From IMG/VR virus record IMGVR_UViG_3300046753_000257, positions 1-48,142 of that record: a DNA stretch of 48,142 bases; one strand, 5' to 3'. The notes below the pieces were generated by a model. It did not search any database. It was not told the DNA's origin and worked only from the letters and a program-made list of their open reading frames with translations. How positions within the stretch are numbered: the first letter of the stretch is position 1; each line of letters starts with the position of its first letter. This stretch comes from a virus. This document shows positions 22,901 through 30,312 of this stretch, piece by piece. Both the position numbers and the translations under genes were made by a program.

Positions 22901-24342
22901 TGTCCACTTGCTGAACTTAGCGGCTCTCCCGAATCCACGTCTGGTAAACCTGAAATTGTAACGTCAAACGTAAGTACGGGTTTTTGCTCCTGGTCAGAAT
23001 CCTCTAATTGAATAGTGAAGTCTGTGTCGTACCTAAAGGAGATATTTATTTCGGTTCCTGATGGCACCACTGTGTCTCCTGTAGCTGATCCAGCCTGAAG
23101 AGAGTCAAATGATCCACCAGCAAGCAAGTCAATAGTAATTCCATTTGGAATAGTAGGAGGGAACTGATCTATAACATCATCCTGGTCATTACTAGATATG
23201 AACGTATCAGATTTAGATGTCGCTTCGGAGTACTTGGGAGTTATTGTAACGTTAGTCGGAACGTTATCTCTACCCTCTACGTAATTTGAATAGAACAGCC
23301 TATTGCCCGACAATGCCTGACCTTGGGCAAGAAGAGGAACGTTATCGTACATCTTATCAACAATGGAAGGGTCTACAGTAGCCCCAAGTGTATTGTTGTA
23401 AAACCTATAGACAAATGTTGAGGCGTCGTATATCGTGATATCGGTTCCAAAAAAGTTTCTAGTAATATTTACGCTAGGGTCAAACTCATCAACAACAAAG
23501 AAAGAGGTGTCATTCCCTCTCCTGCAAAGTAACCTAACCTTACTAAGGTCTGGCAATTGAACATCTACCTGCGTATTTACAAGGCATACGTTCTCAGAAA
23601 GCATGGATATAGCGTTACCCGTCTCCATAGACTGCAAGTACATAGACTGAGAAACAGCAAGGGCGGAGTAAGGAGATATCGCAGACTCTTCACCATCCTT
23701 AAATATGTTCTGAGTAGCAAACTGAAAAGCCTCTGTGTTTAGGTTGTTTTGACCAAAAGACGTGTCCGTATCAAAAGAAACTAAAGGAAACTTATTATTG
23801 GCAGCCTTTATTGTTTGAATAGCTTCACCAAAGCTTGAACCTAAGTTGTATTCTCCTGCGATGGCTCTATCTACATTAATCTTTCTTGGAGGTTTTACAT
23901 TATCGGTAAAATAGATAATAGTAGATACCGTTCCGTCCTGCTTAAAATCAGCGTTTATTAAATCAGCCTTTATAAAGCTTTCATTGTTAAAGTCAAGGCC
24001 AGAATGATTTCTGATTACCTCTACGTAGGTGTCGTCAGTTGTGTTGTACTGATATATAGCGTTATCAAAAGCGCCAGTATCTCTAGCCACAAAGAAGTAT
24101 ATAAAACCTCTATCTGAGTCAGAAACGCTACCTATGACCTTGCCCTTAGATCCATCAGGATTAACAAATGGAGAAGAGGTAGTAGCTGGTAAGGTGCCTT
24201 TAACATTTTTAACCACACCTTCGCTACCACTCCCGTCCTCAGAGATAGAAACATTGAGGGCGTCCGTCATGGCACCCTCTTTCAGCAAACGCTCGTCCTC
24301 ATCACTGACGAGGAAGCGTGGTATCATTTTATCAATCGCCAT
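19927..24342 (-). CDS. Tail nozzle-like protein (gp12-like), 1471 aa
   Basis: The N-terminus (MIPRFLVSDEDERLLKEGAM, then TDALNVSISEDGSGSEGVV) follows the pattern of podovirus tail tubular B/nozzle or stopper proteins, where a short leader is followed by a beta-propeller-like body with repeated Tyr/Asp motifs. At 1471 aa it is nearly twice T7 gp12, with an inserted beta-rich part around residues 350-600. It would form the distal tail tube below the adaptor proteins encoded directly upstream. Its ATG lies next to the stop of the 272-aa adaptor gene. Confidence 0.7.
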   Translation of the reverse strand: MAIDKMIPRFLVSDEDERLLKEGAMTDALNVSISEDGSGSEGVVKNVKGTLPATTSSPFVNPDGSKGKVIGSVSDSDRGFIYFFVARDTGAFDNAIYQYNTTDDTYVEVIRNHSGLDFNNESFIKADLINADFKQDGTVSTIIYFTDNVKPPRKINVDRAIAGEYNLGSSFGEAIQTIKAANNKFPLVSFDTDTSFGQNNLNTEAFQFATQNIFKDGEESAISPYSALAVSQSMYLQSMETGNAISMLSENVCLVNTQVDVQLPDLSKVRLLCRRGNDTSFFVVDEFDPSVNITRNFFGTDITIYDASTFVYRFYNNTLGATVDPSIVDKMYDNVPLLAQGQALSGNRLFYSNYVEGRDNVPTNVTITPKYSEATSKSDTFISSNDQDDVIDQFPPTIPNGITIDLLAGGSFDSLQAGSATGDTVVPSGTEINISFRYDTDFTIQLEDSDQEQKPVLTFDVTISGLPDVDSGEPLSSASGQLRSPLNSPVSFSRSVNEEFDLQTVSVSFTVSQDTKVKDLVSPLDQIISLQSKTYIYFIDQELEATPGGGLDDNPSVLLLPNGLEVESDGRVEVTVGFDKTIINSSSSLASITIEPQVKGIKIPEGLSTARPQATNSDDDYFVQGVNIQSLLNCFVTSFGDTQLQAGIEANYVFDHVATAILKTAKPTFKSGSTHSFGIVYYDKFNRSGFVNELGSCYVNTIPERSAASQGLGPASIEIAFPSTDDGGFNPPDWADRYQIVYSGADSISDYVQYTTGPAFYACTQITHNNNDEHKTDTGNKRVYVSLNNLEDYKTEKGALRDYSFTNGDKLRLISRRSDDDSTTMYERASDGSPIEFEVVDVVIMSHTDGDSSLPTEPVDINADPIHVSEETEDKHAGVFLVLESSRINGGEVDSNGNAIRYAGYDWGDVSGFDPSAGNSSLNGSTSINHWGKQTVVEIYTPKKTTSEKVYYEIGEGSSIGAKNPSINPHGASITLTNGDAWFRPVECKTALHHSDSDQTIQVSGFSAWEYRSRYDLYKYKAFFLESNNITDRIESKIWSRGRAHAPFKQASEIRRFNGITYGDAYAEDVANLSLSSFNPSLGNFDSLESKFGAINYIGNYNDNLVALQENKLSLIPVGKNIIQYAEGSGNVAISTNVLGQARYSSGDYGCGGHPEAVLIQDNDVFFVDESRQAVMRLGGEQLSPISEKNMSSFFEGFFKAGHAKYVSGYDPRISTYFITGLGETPQTVGYDVARGVWQSKYSFTPDVYSNQNNMLYSAKHTSGNDIFWRHDSATRNNFYDADYPSEVEMVSKISPSRVKVYNALSYEGDSDAWDMNPGAKTDLGQTSGTITSWSEREGSYYASMPRDASSNSTSQKMYVGTLSVGALSPNTVLTSTIRLNRLNIPIGVGLYLEDNTLITILSVSGNSMTVSGIVPQADGQDHIILSDSNGDPIRGHYAKIKLTNSSNNKHELYCINTHITDSKSHHPLGQ

Positions 24343-25160
24343 TAGAACTTAGGTGACTGTTTGTAATTCTTTCTAATCGTCTTCAGCGCCTCCTCTTTTG
24401 TGAAGGACTTGATGCGCCCGTTAGCTTTTCTACGCTCGTTGTAGTACTCCTGACGAGCCCTAGCCTTCTCGTTGGCTGGCACAGAGGCCTTACGTTCAAC
24501 GATCTTGTAGTACATGTATGCCATGAGTGCCTCCTCAAGGTAAACGTGAACTGAGGGGTTCTTAGAGCGTCCTTCGTCAGCTACATACTCAATAACTACC
24601 TCTGATACGCCAGACACAGGGCTCACTTCAATTCTGTTCTGATCTAGGTTAACCCTAAACTCCCCTTTATATCTACCCCCTCCAGCTCCATAAATAGCAT
24701 TCTGATGACCGTAATAATGATCTCTAAAAACAGCTGAGTTAAATGAACTAGTAGACTCCGTGGGTGATTTATCATCAATCCTGTCAAACACCCCATCTCC
24801 ATCTGAGTCGGCAGCGTCTTCCGAGTCTGTTACTTTTATGCCGTGACCATCCTGATAAGCCTGAGAGTAGTTTATATTCTTATTCTCACCAAGAACATAT
24901 ACAAGTCCATCACTACCTACAATACCAACTTTAGTCCAGTCCACGAAGTCATCTGGAAGCTCTACGGTATTGTTGGCTGAGTTTATCGTTAGTACTAAAG
25001 ATCTAATCTTTTTGGACATATCAAATCCCATCTCTCGAATACCTCTAAGAGCGTGAGTTCTAATCTGAGTGTCAGAGGCATTCCCAGCATAATCATCTTC
25101 ACCCATAGTGATGATGAAGTCATTTATGATTTGTTTTAAGGGTACTGTATTTCTAGCCAT
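24342..25160 (-). CDS. Head-tail adaptor / tail tubular A-like protein
   Basis: 272 aa. Starts with a helical part IIRP-free but typical of adaptors (LKQIINDFIITMGEDD), then LVLTINSANNTVELPDDFVD, a beta-hairpin pattern found in gp11-like adaptors. C-terminal helices include EALMAYMYYKIVERKAS. It contains an Asp-rich DSEDAADSDGDGVFDRIDD stretch (about 112-130), a possible Ca-binding thrombospondin-3-like loop. It sits between another adaptor and the nozzle and overlaps both neighbours by single bases. Confidence 0.65.
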   Translation of the reverse strand: MARNTVPLKQIINDFIITMGEDDYAGNASDTQIRTHALRGIREMGFDMSKKIRSLVLTINSANNTVELPDDFVDWTKVGIVGSDGLVYVLGENKNINYSQAYQDGHGIKVTDSEDAADSDGDGVFDRIDDKSPTESTSSFNSAVFRDHYYGHQNAIYGAGGGRYKGEFRVNLDQNRIEVSPVSGVSEVVIEYVADEGRSKNPSVHVYLEEALMAYMYYKIVERKASVPANEKARARQEYYNERRKANGRIKSFTKEEALKTIRKNYKQSPKF

Positions 25161-25921
25161 TAGTATGTCTCAGATTGTTTTCTAGCCTGCATCTCCTGAC
25201 CAGTGTAATTAACTATGTCTGTGTCTCTAAGGTTAACACCCACCATCTTACCTATCTCGTAAACCAAATCAGAAGTGTAGTGTTCTGGAAGCTCAAAGTC
25301 TGTGACAATAGGATTCTCTAAAGATGAATCATAAACAGAAGGCTGTTGAGAAACCCTAGCCCCTGTATCAGCAGCCCTACCTTCTGGGTACTTGTAGTAA
25401 CGTACCTCAATCTTGTTGATACTGGTAGGAAATACATGTATATCCTCAGATATCAAAGCTACTGGGAAGTCCTCTGTTGGAGCGCTTAAATCGCTTATTA
25501 GAATTCGCTCTAATTTCTCTTCATCATAACACACCTCGATAGGCTTCTTTGTGGACTGGTCAAGGAGAATAGATCCAGCAGTTGTTATGCTGATCAGCCT
25601 AGCCATTGGGTCTGCATTAAACCCTGTAGACACATTAAAAACCTCGTTTGTTTTACCTAGGGTGACTTTTGTGGAAAAAGCAGAAAGGTCTTCAAGAACC
25701 CTTTTAGTCCTAGACTTATCTCTAGATGGATTGAACCCAGCCCTTGACATACGTTGAGCGTCTTTTAGCTCGTCAAATAGACCGTTAAATATGTTTAGCT
25801 GAGCTACCTGGGCAAACCTATTAAATTCAACCTCAGTAACAAATCCCTGCTGGTCCTTGTTAGCAAGGTCCTTCAAGGTGTTGAATACCGTTATTGAGCT
25901 AGCTCCGAATGTCTTTGCCAT
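25160..25921 (-). CDS. Second head-tail connector/adaptor protein
   Basis: 253 aa. The helical start (FNTLKDLANKDQQGFVTEVE) with FNRFAQVAQLNIFNGLFDEL is followed by beta strands and a C-terminal helical part (LVYEIGKMVGVNLRDTDI). This is a common layout of phage connector proteins upstream of tail tubular A. It joins the 272-aa adaptor gene by a TAATG overlap. A -7 box lies 4 nt before its ATG, and a terminator lies just upstream of that box. The exact ring position is unknown. Confidence 0.6.
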   Translation of the reverse strand: MAKTFGASSITVFNTLKDLANKDQQGFVTEVEFNRFAQVAQLNIFNGLFDELKDAQRMSRAGFNPSRDKSRTKRVLEDLSAFSTKVTLGKTNEVFNVSTGFNADPMARLISITTAGSILLDQSTKKPIEVCYDEEKLERILISDLSAPTEDFPVALISEDIHVFPTSINKIEVRYYKYPEGRAADTGARVSQQPSVYDSSLENPIVTDFELPEHYTSDLVYEIGKMVGVNLRDTDIVNYTGQEMQARKQSETY

Positions 25922-25925
25922 GAGA

Positions 25926-25933
25926 CAAATATA
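25926..25933 (-). promoter_or_regulatory. Bacteroidota-type -7 box (TATATTTG), leaderless candidate
   Basis: TATATTTG on the minus strand is followed by tctc and then the ATG of the 253-aa adaptor. It begins 12 nt after the hairpin of the preceding terminator, whose T-tract fills the spacer region. Confidence 0.65.
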
Positions 25934-25934
25934 C

Positions 25935-25963
25935 GAAAAAGAAAAAGCCCCCTTTCGGAGGCT
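25935..25963 (-). terminator. Rho-independent terminator
   Basis: On the minus strand AGCCTCC pairs with GGGGGCT (one G-T pair) around a GAAA tetraloop (plus-strand 25946-25963), then TTTTTCTTTTT. It lies about 25 nt after the stop of the 267-aa gene. Confidence 0.8.
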
Positions 25964-25987
25964 CTTTCGCGTATATAATAGATTCCC

Positions 25988-26791
25988 TTAGGCTAGCTGA
26001 CGCTCAATCTCGTTAAGGACTACAGAACCTGTCTCGGTCATGCAATACCTAACAAAGATGTCAGCTGGGTCTTTACCTTCTGGAACGGCGATAATATGTT
26101 TGTTTGTGTCCGTCCATACGATGTGACCACCTTTATGAGAAATTAGATTATAATTCATAGCCTTCTTGACCTTAGCCTTAGTCTCAATGACTGGGTTGTC
26201 GAAAGCTTCAATAAATGATTTAGGGTTCTTTTTAGCAAAGACCAGGAGGTCGTGTCTTACCTCGTCAACCATCCGATCTGTGTTGATCGCAAAGGCTGTT
26301 GCTACTGACATGATTTCGTCGATTGGTTTGCTGCGAATCAAGTTAACAGCATCTGCGTACAAAAAGTCTGTCTGTAGCTCTTGTTTAGCTAGTGCTGAAT
26401 GATCAACCTTTTGGAAAGTAGAGCCACCATTAGACTTATTGTCTGGGTGCATTTCAAGAAAGTTCTTTAGGTTTTGTTGCTCTTCATTAACAAACAACCT
26501 TCCCTCCCTAAAAACAATCCCACCCTTTAGGGAATTTTCGTTTTGATCGTCTCGATAAACACTGGGCTCGTTAGGACAGTAACGCAAAGAAACTTGTTTG
26601 TTTTTTGCTCTGTCGAAGTACATAACCTCAGATTTGTTTAGCATATAGACAATGCCACCCTTCCCTATAATCTCAAACTCTACAGGCACTTTAACCTTGT
26701 TGGTGAATTTGGAGAGGTCTACCTTTTTTTCTGCAATAGTTGCAGGTTCCGCCGCTTTTGCTGGGCGTCCGCGTTTAGCTGTATTAGCCAT
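25988..26791 (-). CDS. Hypothetical virion-region protein with AT-hook-like start, 267 aa
   Basis: Begins MANTAKRGRPAKAAEPATIA; the KRGRPAK core is an AT-hook-like DNA-binding motif. The body is mixed alpha/beta with no known domain, and includes RMVDEVRHDLLVFAKKNPKS. It stands as its own unit between capsid and adaptor genes, bounded by a terminator on each side. It may be a head-completion or DNA-binding protein, but this is not shown. Confidence 0.6.
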   Translation of the reverse strand: MANTAKRGRPAKAAEPATIAEKKVDLSKFTNKVKVPVEFEIIGKGGIVYMLNKSEVMYFDRAKNKQVSLRYCPNEPSVYRDDQNENSLKGGIVFREGRLFVNEEQQNLKNFLEMHPDNKSNGGSTFQKVDHSALAKQELQTDFLYADAVNLIRSKPIDEIMSVATAFAINTDRMVDEVRHDLLVFAKKNPKSFIEAFDNPVIETKAKVKKAMNYNLISHKGGHIVWTDTNKHIIAVPEGKDPADIFVRYCMTETGSVVLNEIERQLA

Positions 26792-26822
26792 TTTTTTTGA
26801 TTTTAAATTAAATTAAGAAGAG

Positions 26823-26859
26823 TATAGAAAGGAGGAGCCGAATTGCCCCTCCCTCTATA
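26823..26859 (-). terminator. Terminator after the major capsid gene
   Basis: A long hairpin with TATAGA/TCTATA at its base and a G-rich/C-rich upper stem (GGGAGG opposite CCTCC), followed on the minus strand by a T-rich run (ctcttcttaattt). It begins 10 nt after the capsid stop. Confidence 0.7.
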
Positions 26860-26868
26860 CAGATTATA

Positions 26869-28206
26869 TCACTTGAACAAGAAGTGCTGGTTTGCACCTC
26901 GAACGCACAAGTTACACTCAGAACGGTAGTTGAACTTAGCCAAGTCCTCTCCGCCAGTGTTGTAGCCGAGTACTCCGCCACCTTCTACCCAGTGCTCCAT
27001 CTCTCTGCTGTAGTTGCCAGCAGACTTGTAGTTCATCTCCAACGAGTGGTGAGAGTTACCAGTCTTAGCGTCTACAATTACAGACAAAGGAATCAATGCA
27101 CCTTTTACGTCAGAAGCTCCACCAGCAGCTGGGTCGTTCAACAACTTCCAGTCATGCTTGTGGAAAGTGTAACCACCACGAGTGAATGACTTGAAGCCCA
27201 TAGCGATAGCCATGTCCTTGTCGTTGTTAAATGCACCGAATCCAGCAGCAGCTCCGATACCGCCTCCTGCCATTCCAGCAGCAGCGATTTGATTATCACA
27301 CTTAATAGAAAGCTCTCTGTTCAAATACAATGCGCTTTCCGCAGGAGCTCCTTGCTTGTCAATCTCTACGATAATTGCGTCGAAGCTGTCAGCCGCATTA
27401 AAAGCCGCATTGAACGGGTTAGTAGCGATTCCACCGCGAGCGGTAACAGCTGCTACGTAACCTTCAGATCCTGGAACGCTTGCGCCAAATGCGCTGTCTC
27501 CAGTCGTGAAGTTCTTCTCACCGAAGACCAACATGCCCTCACGCATATTCATGAACTTGCGACGAGCATCGAGCTCACCCTTCAAGTACCACATGTTCTG
27601 ACCGCCTACGTTTACCCATCCGATGTTAGAGGCTTGAGATCCAGTTACATGGAAGCTCTCCTTAACGATGGTGAATGGATTTGAATAACGAGTCAAACGA
27701 GGAGAAAACGGTCTTGTTGGCTGCTTTGAACCCTGTGGGTAAGCGTTACCAATAACCGTGTATTCTGCAGCCAAGAAAGTGTAGGCATCTCCAGTTGTCA
27801 TGTCAACAGCAGTGTATGCCGCGCCATCATCTGCATCGTTAGTGATGATCACGCGAGCAGAACCGTTAAGCAAAACATCATACTTTCGAAGAGCAGCTGC
27901 TTCGCTCGTGTTGGAAGCACCATCAATCTTAGTTACCGCGCCAGCAGCGGTCATAGTTACCCGACGACCTAAGCGGCCTTCTTCGAACCAGACTGTTTCG
28001 TCAGAAGTTCCAGCACTCTTCTTAGCGCCGATGATTTCTACGAGACCGCTTAAGCCTTGGTCTCCGTAGGCTGAGACGTAAATGTCTCTTACGTCGTCTT
28101 TTGTTCCGTTTACCAAATCACCCAAAGAGACGTACTTGTCTGGGGAAGCGGTGTAAAGTTGTGGTCCGTTTAATGAACCAGCACCTTGTGCTTGAGTTAA
28201 AGCCAT
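26869..28206 (-). CDS. Major capsid protein (HK97-fold, putative)
   Basis: 445 aa, right size for a podovirus capsid protein. It follows a scaffold-like gene and precedes adaptor genes. The start MALTQAQGAGSLNGPQLYTA and an Ala/Gly-rich interior (AAAGMAGGGIGAAAGFGAFN) fit capsid proteins. The gene has higher GC and better codon choice than nearby genes, as expected for the most abundant virion protein. A strong terminator follows. No TAnnTTTG box lies directly upstream, so it is likely co-transcribed with the scaffold gene. Confidence 0.8.
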   Translation of the reverse strand: MALTQAQGAGSLNGPQLYTASPDKYVSLGDLVNGTKDDVRDIYVSAYGDQGLSGLVEIIGAKKSAGTSDETVWFEEGRLGRRVTMTAAGAVTKIDGASNTSEAAALRKYDVLLNGSARVIITNDADDGAAYTAVDMTTGDAYTFLAAEYTVIGNAYPQGSKQPTRPFSPRLTRYSNPFTIVKESFHVTGSQASNIGWVNVGGQNMWYLKGELDARRKFMNMREGMLVFGEKNFTTGDSAFGASVPGSEGYVAAVTARGGIATNPFNAAFNAADSFDAIIVEIDKQGAPAESALYLNRELSIKCDNQIAAAGMAGGGIGAAAGFGAFNNDKDMAIAMGFKSFTRGGYTFHKHDWKLLNDPAAGGASDVKGALIPLSVIVDAKTGNSHHSLEMNYKSAGNYSREMEHWVEGGGVLGYNTGGEDLAKFNYRSECNLCVRGANQHFLFK

Positions 28207-28226
28207 AATATATAGTTATCTAATTT

Positions 28227-29309
28227 TTAAAACATACCTCCGTTTGGCCGCAGAATTTGTCTGAGCTGTTGGGCGAGGTTGTCCCCATCTGGTTGTACAT
28301 TTCCTTGATTAGGAGAAGTAGGTGTTGCGTTAGCTGCATTCTGTACAATGCCACGTTGACCGTCGGACATACCCTGTCTGTAAACAGACTGGACAATACT
28401 TTCTACGTTGTCAATCACAGCTCTGTGCATATTCAGAGTATCGTAATCCCAGCTCCCGTCCTCTCGTACATAAGGATCAAAAAACTCGTCAAGGCGAGTG
28501 TTTTTTTCAGCCAGCTGATTCTTGTAGTTATCATCCATACCGAAAGTAAACGTCTTGTCATTTCCGAGATTGAATTCAATCCCCTCCATAGCATCCAGCT
28601 CACTACGCATGTTTGAAACCCAGTTATCATCAATCATAGAAGTAGACTCTGCCTCTGCTTGGCGTTCTGGGGCTTGATACTGCAATCGCATATCATCAAT
28701 TCCCTTACGCGCATTAGATGCGTCTATCTTCATTTGCAGTTGCGAAAGCTTCACCTCGTCTTCTGAGTTAAGATCTGGATCGAGCTTATACTTGCTAGAG
28801 ACCAACATTCCGATTTCTTCTTGCGATAGGTTTGGGTAATCAGATGCCATCTGGACCTGAATAGCAGTCATGTCATCCATTTCGGATGGGTTCATTGACT
28901 GATAGATAAACCAATCTTGTGGATCGCGGCCAGTCTTTTCGACAAAATCCGCAATCACAGAAATACGCTCGTCAATCTCTCTTTGCTCCTGCTGCTGCGC
29001 CTGTAGGTCGTCGATAGAAGTTACGTTCCTCCCAAGCCTTTCGCTAAGGAATTCGAACACAGCCGTCTCGACTTCTTCTGGTGCATATTCTTGCTGAACC
29101 TCTGGTTGCGCATCCGTTGGTTCAGAAAAAGTTTCTTGTGGTTGTTCAACCCCTGGAGCAGCTTCCTCTGTAGGCTGTTCTTGTGGGGCTTGTTGAGATG
29201 CTACCTCTTCATCGCTTATGAAGCTAAAAGAAGGTGTAGACTCTTCTTGTACAGAAACGGGAGCATCTTGCTCCATCCCTTCTGTGGGTTGTGTGTTTTC
29301 TTGTTCCAT
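28227..29309 (-). CDS. Capsid scaffold protein (putative)
   Basis: 360 aa. Very acidic and Gln/Glu/Pro-rich N-terminal third (TEEAAPGVEQPQETFSEPTD), a helical acidic middle, and a C-terminal segment NLAQQLRQILRPNGGMF that could touch capsid subunits. Composition, size and position immediately before the capsid gene are those of phage scaffolds. A TATATTTG box lies 18 nt upstream of the ATG, giving the scaffold-capsid pair its own promoter. Confidence 0.75.
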   Translation of the reverse strand: MEQENTQPTEGMEQDAPVSVQEESTPSFSFISDEEVASQQAPQEQPTEEAAPGVEQPQETFSEPTDAQPEVQQEYAPEEVETAVFEFLSERLGRNVTSIDDLQAQQQEQREIDERISVIADFVEKTGRDPQDWFIYQSMNPSEMDDMTAIQVQMASDYPNLSQEEIGMLVSSKYKLDPDLNSEDEVKLSQLQMKIDASNARKGIDDMRLQYQAPERQAEAESTSMIDDNWVSNMRSELDAMEGIEFNLGNDKTFTFGMDDNYKNQLAEKNTRLDEFFDPYVREDGSWDYDTLNMHRAVIDNVESIVQSVYRQGMSDGQRGIVQNAANATPTSPNQGNVQPDGDNLAQQLRQILRPNGGMF

Positions 29310-29327
29310 TAAAATTTACTTTAAGTG

Positions 29328-29335
29328 CAAATATA
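29328..29335 (-). promoter_or_regulatory. Bacteroidota-type -7 box (TATATTTG)
   Basis: Minus-strand TATATTTG, 18 nt before the scaffold ATG. It would drive the scaffold and capsid genes. The -33 element is not clear. Confidence 0.65.
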
Positions 29336-29353
29336 TAACTTATTTGCTATCTG

Positions 29354-29590
29354 TTACTTAGACTTCTTCCAGCGACTTACCCTTCCCTTCTCTCTCTTCT
29401 CTTTTCTTCCTCTAGCTTTATCTGCTGGGGTCAACTCAGATGCTGTTGCTGGGGTATCCTTGGAGATTCTCTTGGTTGGTCTAAATGAGCGATCACCTTT
29501 TGAGTAATCCTTATCTCCAGATAAAGTCCTCCAATCCTCTTTAAACCAACGCTTTAGGTTAAGACCTGCTTTAGTTTTTCTTACCGCCAT
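29354..29590 (-). CDS. Small Lys/Arg-rich protein, 78 aa
   Basis: From ATG 29590: MAVRKTKAGLNLKRWFKEDW, then a Ser/Asp-rich part and a highly basic end (KARGRKEKREKGRVSRWKKS). The KTKAGLxLKRWFKE start recalls small basic proteins in marine phages and large DNA viruses of algae; I believe these are annotated with a DUF but cannot name it with certainty. Probably DNA-binding or virion-packaged. An upstream ATG (29611) would only add overlap with the next gene. It overlaps the 54-aa gene by 20 nt. Confidence 0.6.
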   Translation of the reverse strand: MAVRKTKAGLNLKRWFKEDWRTLSGDKDYSKGDRSFRPTKRISKDTPATASELTPADKARGRKEKREKGRVSRWKKSK

Positions 29591-29735
29591 TGCCCCATTT
29601 TTTAGCGCCAACTTTTCTACACTTGGCTAAAGCACCAGAAGCATAAGCAGAAGGCCATACACTATATCGAGACTTCACCTTGCTGTAACAAGCGTCCTTC
29701 AGGGTACCTCCTTTCTTGTACTTGACGGCTTTCAT
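29571..29735 (-). CDS. Small basic Cys-containing protein, 54 aa
   Basis: Starts MKAVKYKKGGTLKDACYSKV, followed by KSRYSVWPSAYASGALAKCR. The CYxKVKxRYxVWPSAYASGAL pattern is one I recognise from many marine phage and algal-virus small proteins, so the frame is very likely real despite its length. Function unknown; basic charge suggests DNA or capsid binding. ATGA overlap with the 71-aa gene upstream. Confidence 0.75.
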   Translation of the reverse strand: MKAVKYKKGGTLKDACYSKVKSRYSVWPSAYASGALAKCRKVGAKKWGNGGKKN

Positions 29736-29947
29736 TGCATTTGGTTCTTTGCAAGCAAGAGCTTGATCTCCTGGATGTCTTTTAAAAGCTGTTTAACATC
29801 CTCTCGGAATTCACCGCTATCCGCTTCTAGTGCGGCAACTCTTGTAGACAGCTTACTGTAGTCAGAGTGAAACTTCACCCAACCACCTACTAAAGATCCT
29901 GCAACTAGCAGAAATTCAAAATGAGAAATATTTTCTGGCATCTCCAT
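29732..29947 (-). CDS. Small membrane-anchored coiled-coil protein, 71 aa
   Basis: A hydrophobic N-terminal span (FLLVAGSLVGGWVKF, about 12-26) is followed by a coiled-coil heptad stretch (LSTRVAALEADSGEFREDVK and KDIQEIKLLLAKNQ). The layout resembles small phage holin-accessory or spanin-like proteins, though it lies among structural genes far from the other lysis genes. Coupled to the 54-aa gene by ATGA. Confidence 0.6.
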   Translation of the reverse strand: MEMPENISHFEFLLVAGSLVGGWVKFHSDYSKLSTRVAALEADSGEFREDVKQLLKDIQEIKLLLAKNQMQ

Positions 29948-29954
29948 ATCTTAA

Positions 29955-30200
29955 TCAACAATTCCACTTACGTAACGCGAGAGCCTTCCTGGTTGGTTTT
30001 CCATTAGGCTTCTTCATAGGTCCCTTTACACCAGACATCCTAGCGCAGAAGGACTTCCTTCTTTTTGCTGCCTTACTACCTTTCTTGAGCTTAGAGGGTG
30101 GTGTTGTAACAGCAGTCTTCAGATTACTACCCGTTTCCCTGTTGTACTTTTTTACACCTTCAGCCGTTAGCCCGCCAGAGCGGGATTTATGCTTACCCAT
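29955..30200 (-). CDS. Small basic Cys-containing protein (DUF6321-like), 81 aa
   Basis: From ATG 30200: MGKHKSRSGGLTAEGVKKYN, then a Lys-rich stretch, KRRKSFCARMSGVKGPMKKP and an end reading LALRKWNC. The RRKSFCARMxGxKGPM...LRKWNC pattern is shared by proteins I believe are called DUF6321, found in phages and large eukaryotic DNA viruses. The start at 30200 is preferred over ATG 30281 because the promoter box at 30253-30260 lies downstream of that ATG. Likely DNA-binding; unproven. Confidence 0.7.
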   Translation of the reverse strand: MGKHKSRSGGLTAEGVKKYNRETGSNLKTAVTTPPSKLKKGSKAAKRRKSFCARMSGVKGPMKKPNGKPTRKALALRKWNC

Positions 30201-30252
30201 CTTGAGGCTTACATTGCCCCCTCTCTTATAATTCTTGCAACATCGCATAAAG

Positions 30253-30260
30253 CAAAGATA
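30253..30260 (-). promoter_or_regulatory. Bacteroidota-type promoter (TATCTTTG with upstream TTG)
   Basis: TATCTTTG on the minus strand with a TTG 18 nt upstream, matching TTG-N17-23-TAnnTTTG. It lies 52 nt before ATG 30200 and directly after a terminator, so it starts the small-basic-protein unit. Confidence 0.65.
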
Positions 30261-30264
30261 ATAA

Positions 30265-30294
30265 AAACAAAAAAGACTCAATTAAGAGCCTTTT
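30265..30294 (-). terminator. Rho-independent terminator
   Basis: On the minus strand AAAAGGCTC pairs with GAGTCTTTT around ttaatt and continues into TTTTTTGTTTTT. It lies about 18 nt after the stop of the 357-aa fibre-like gene and is fused to the next promoter. Confidence 0.75.
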
Positions 30295-30312
30295 ATGTTG
30301 ATATTCAGTTTG

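Noticed and set aside
30201-30281. N-terminal extension MSLFCFYYLCFMRCC... of the DUF6321-like gene
   Set aside because: The promoter box at 30253-30260 lies after that ATG and the terminator at 30265-30294 covers the leader; the basic domain begins at ATG 30200.
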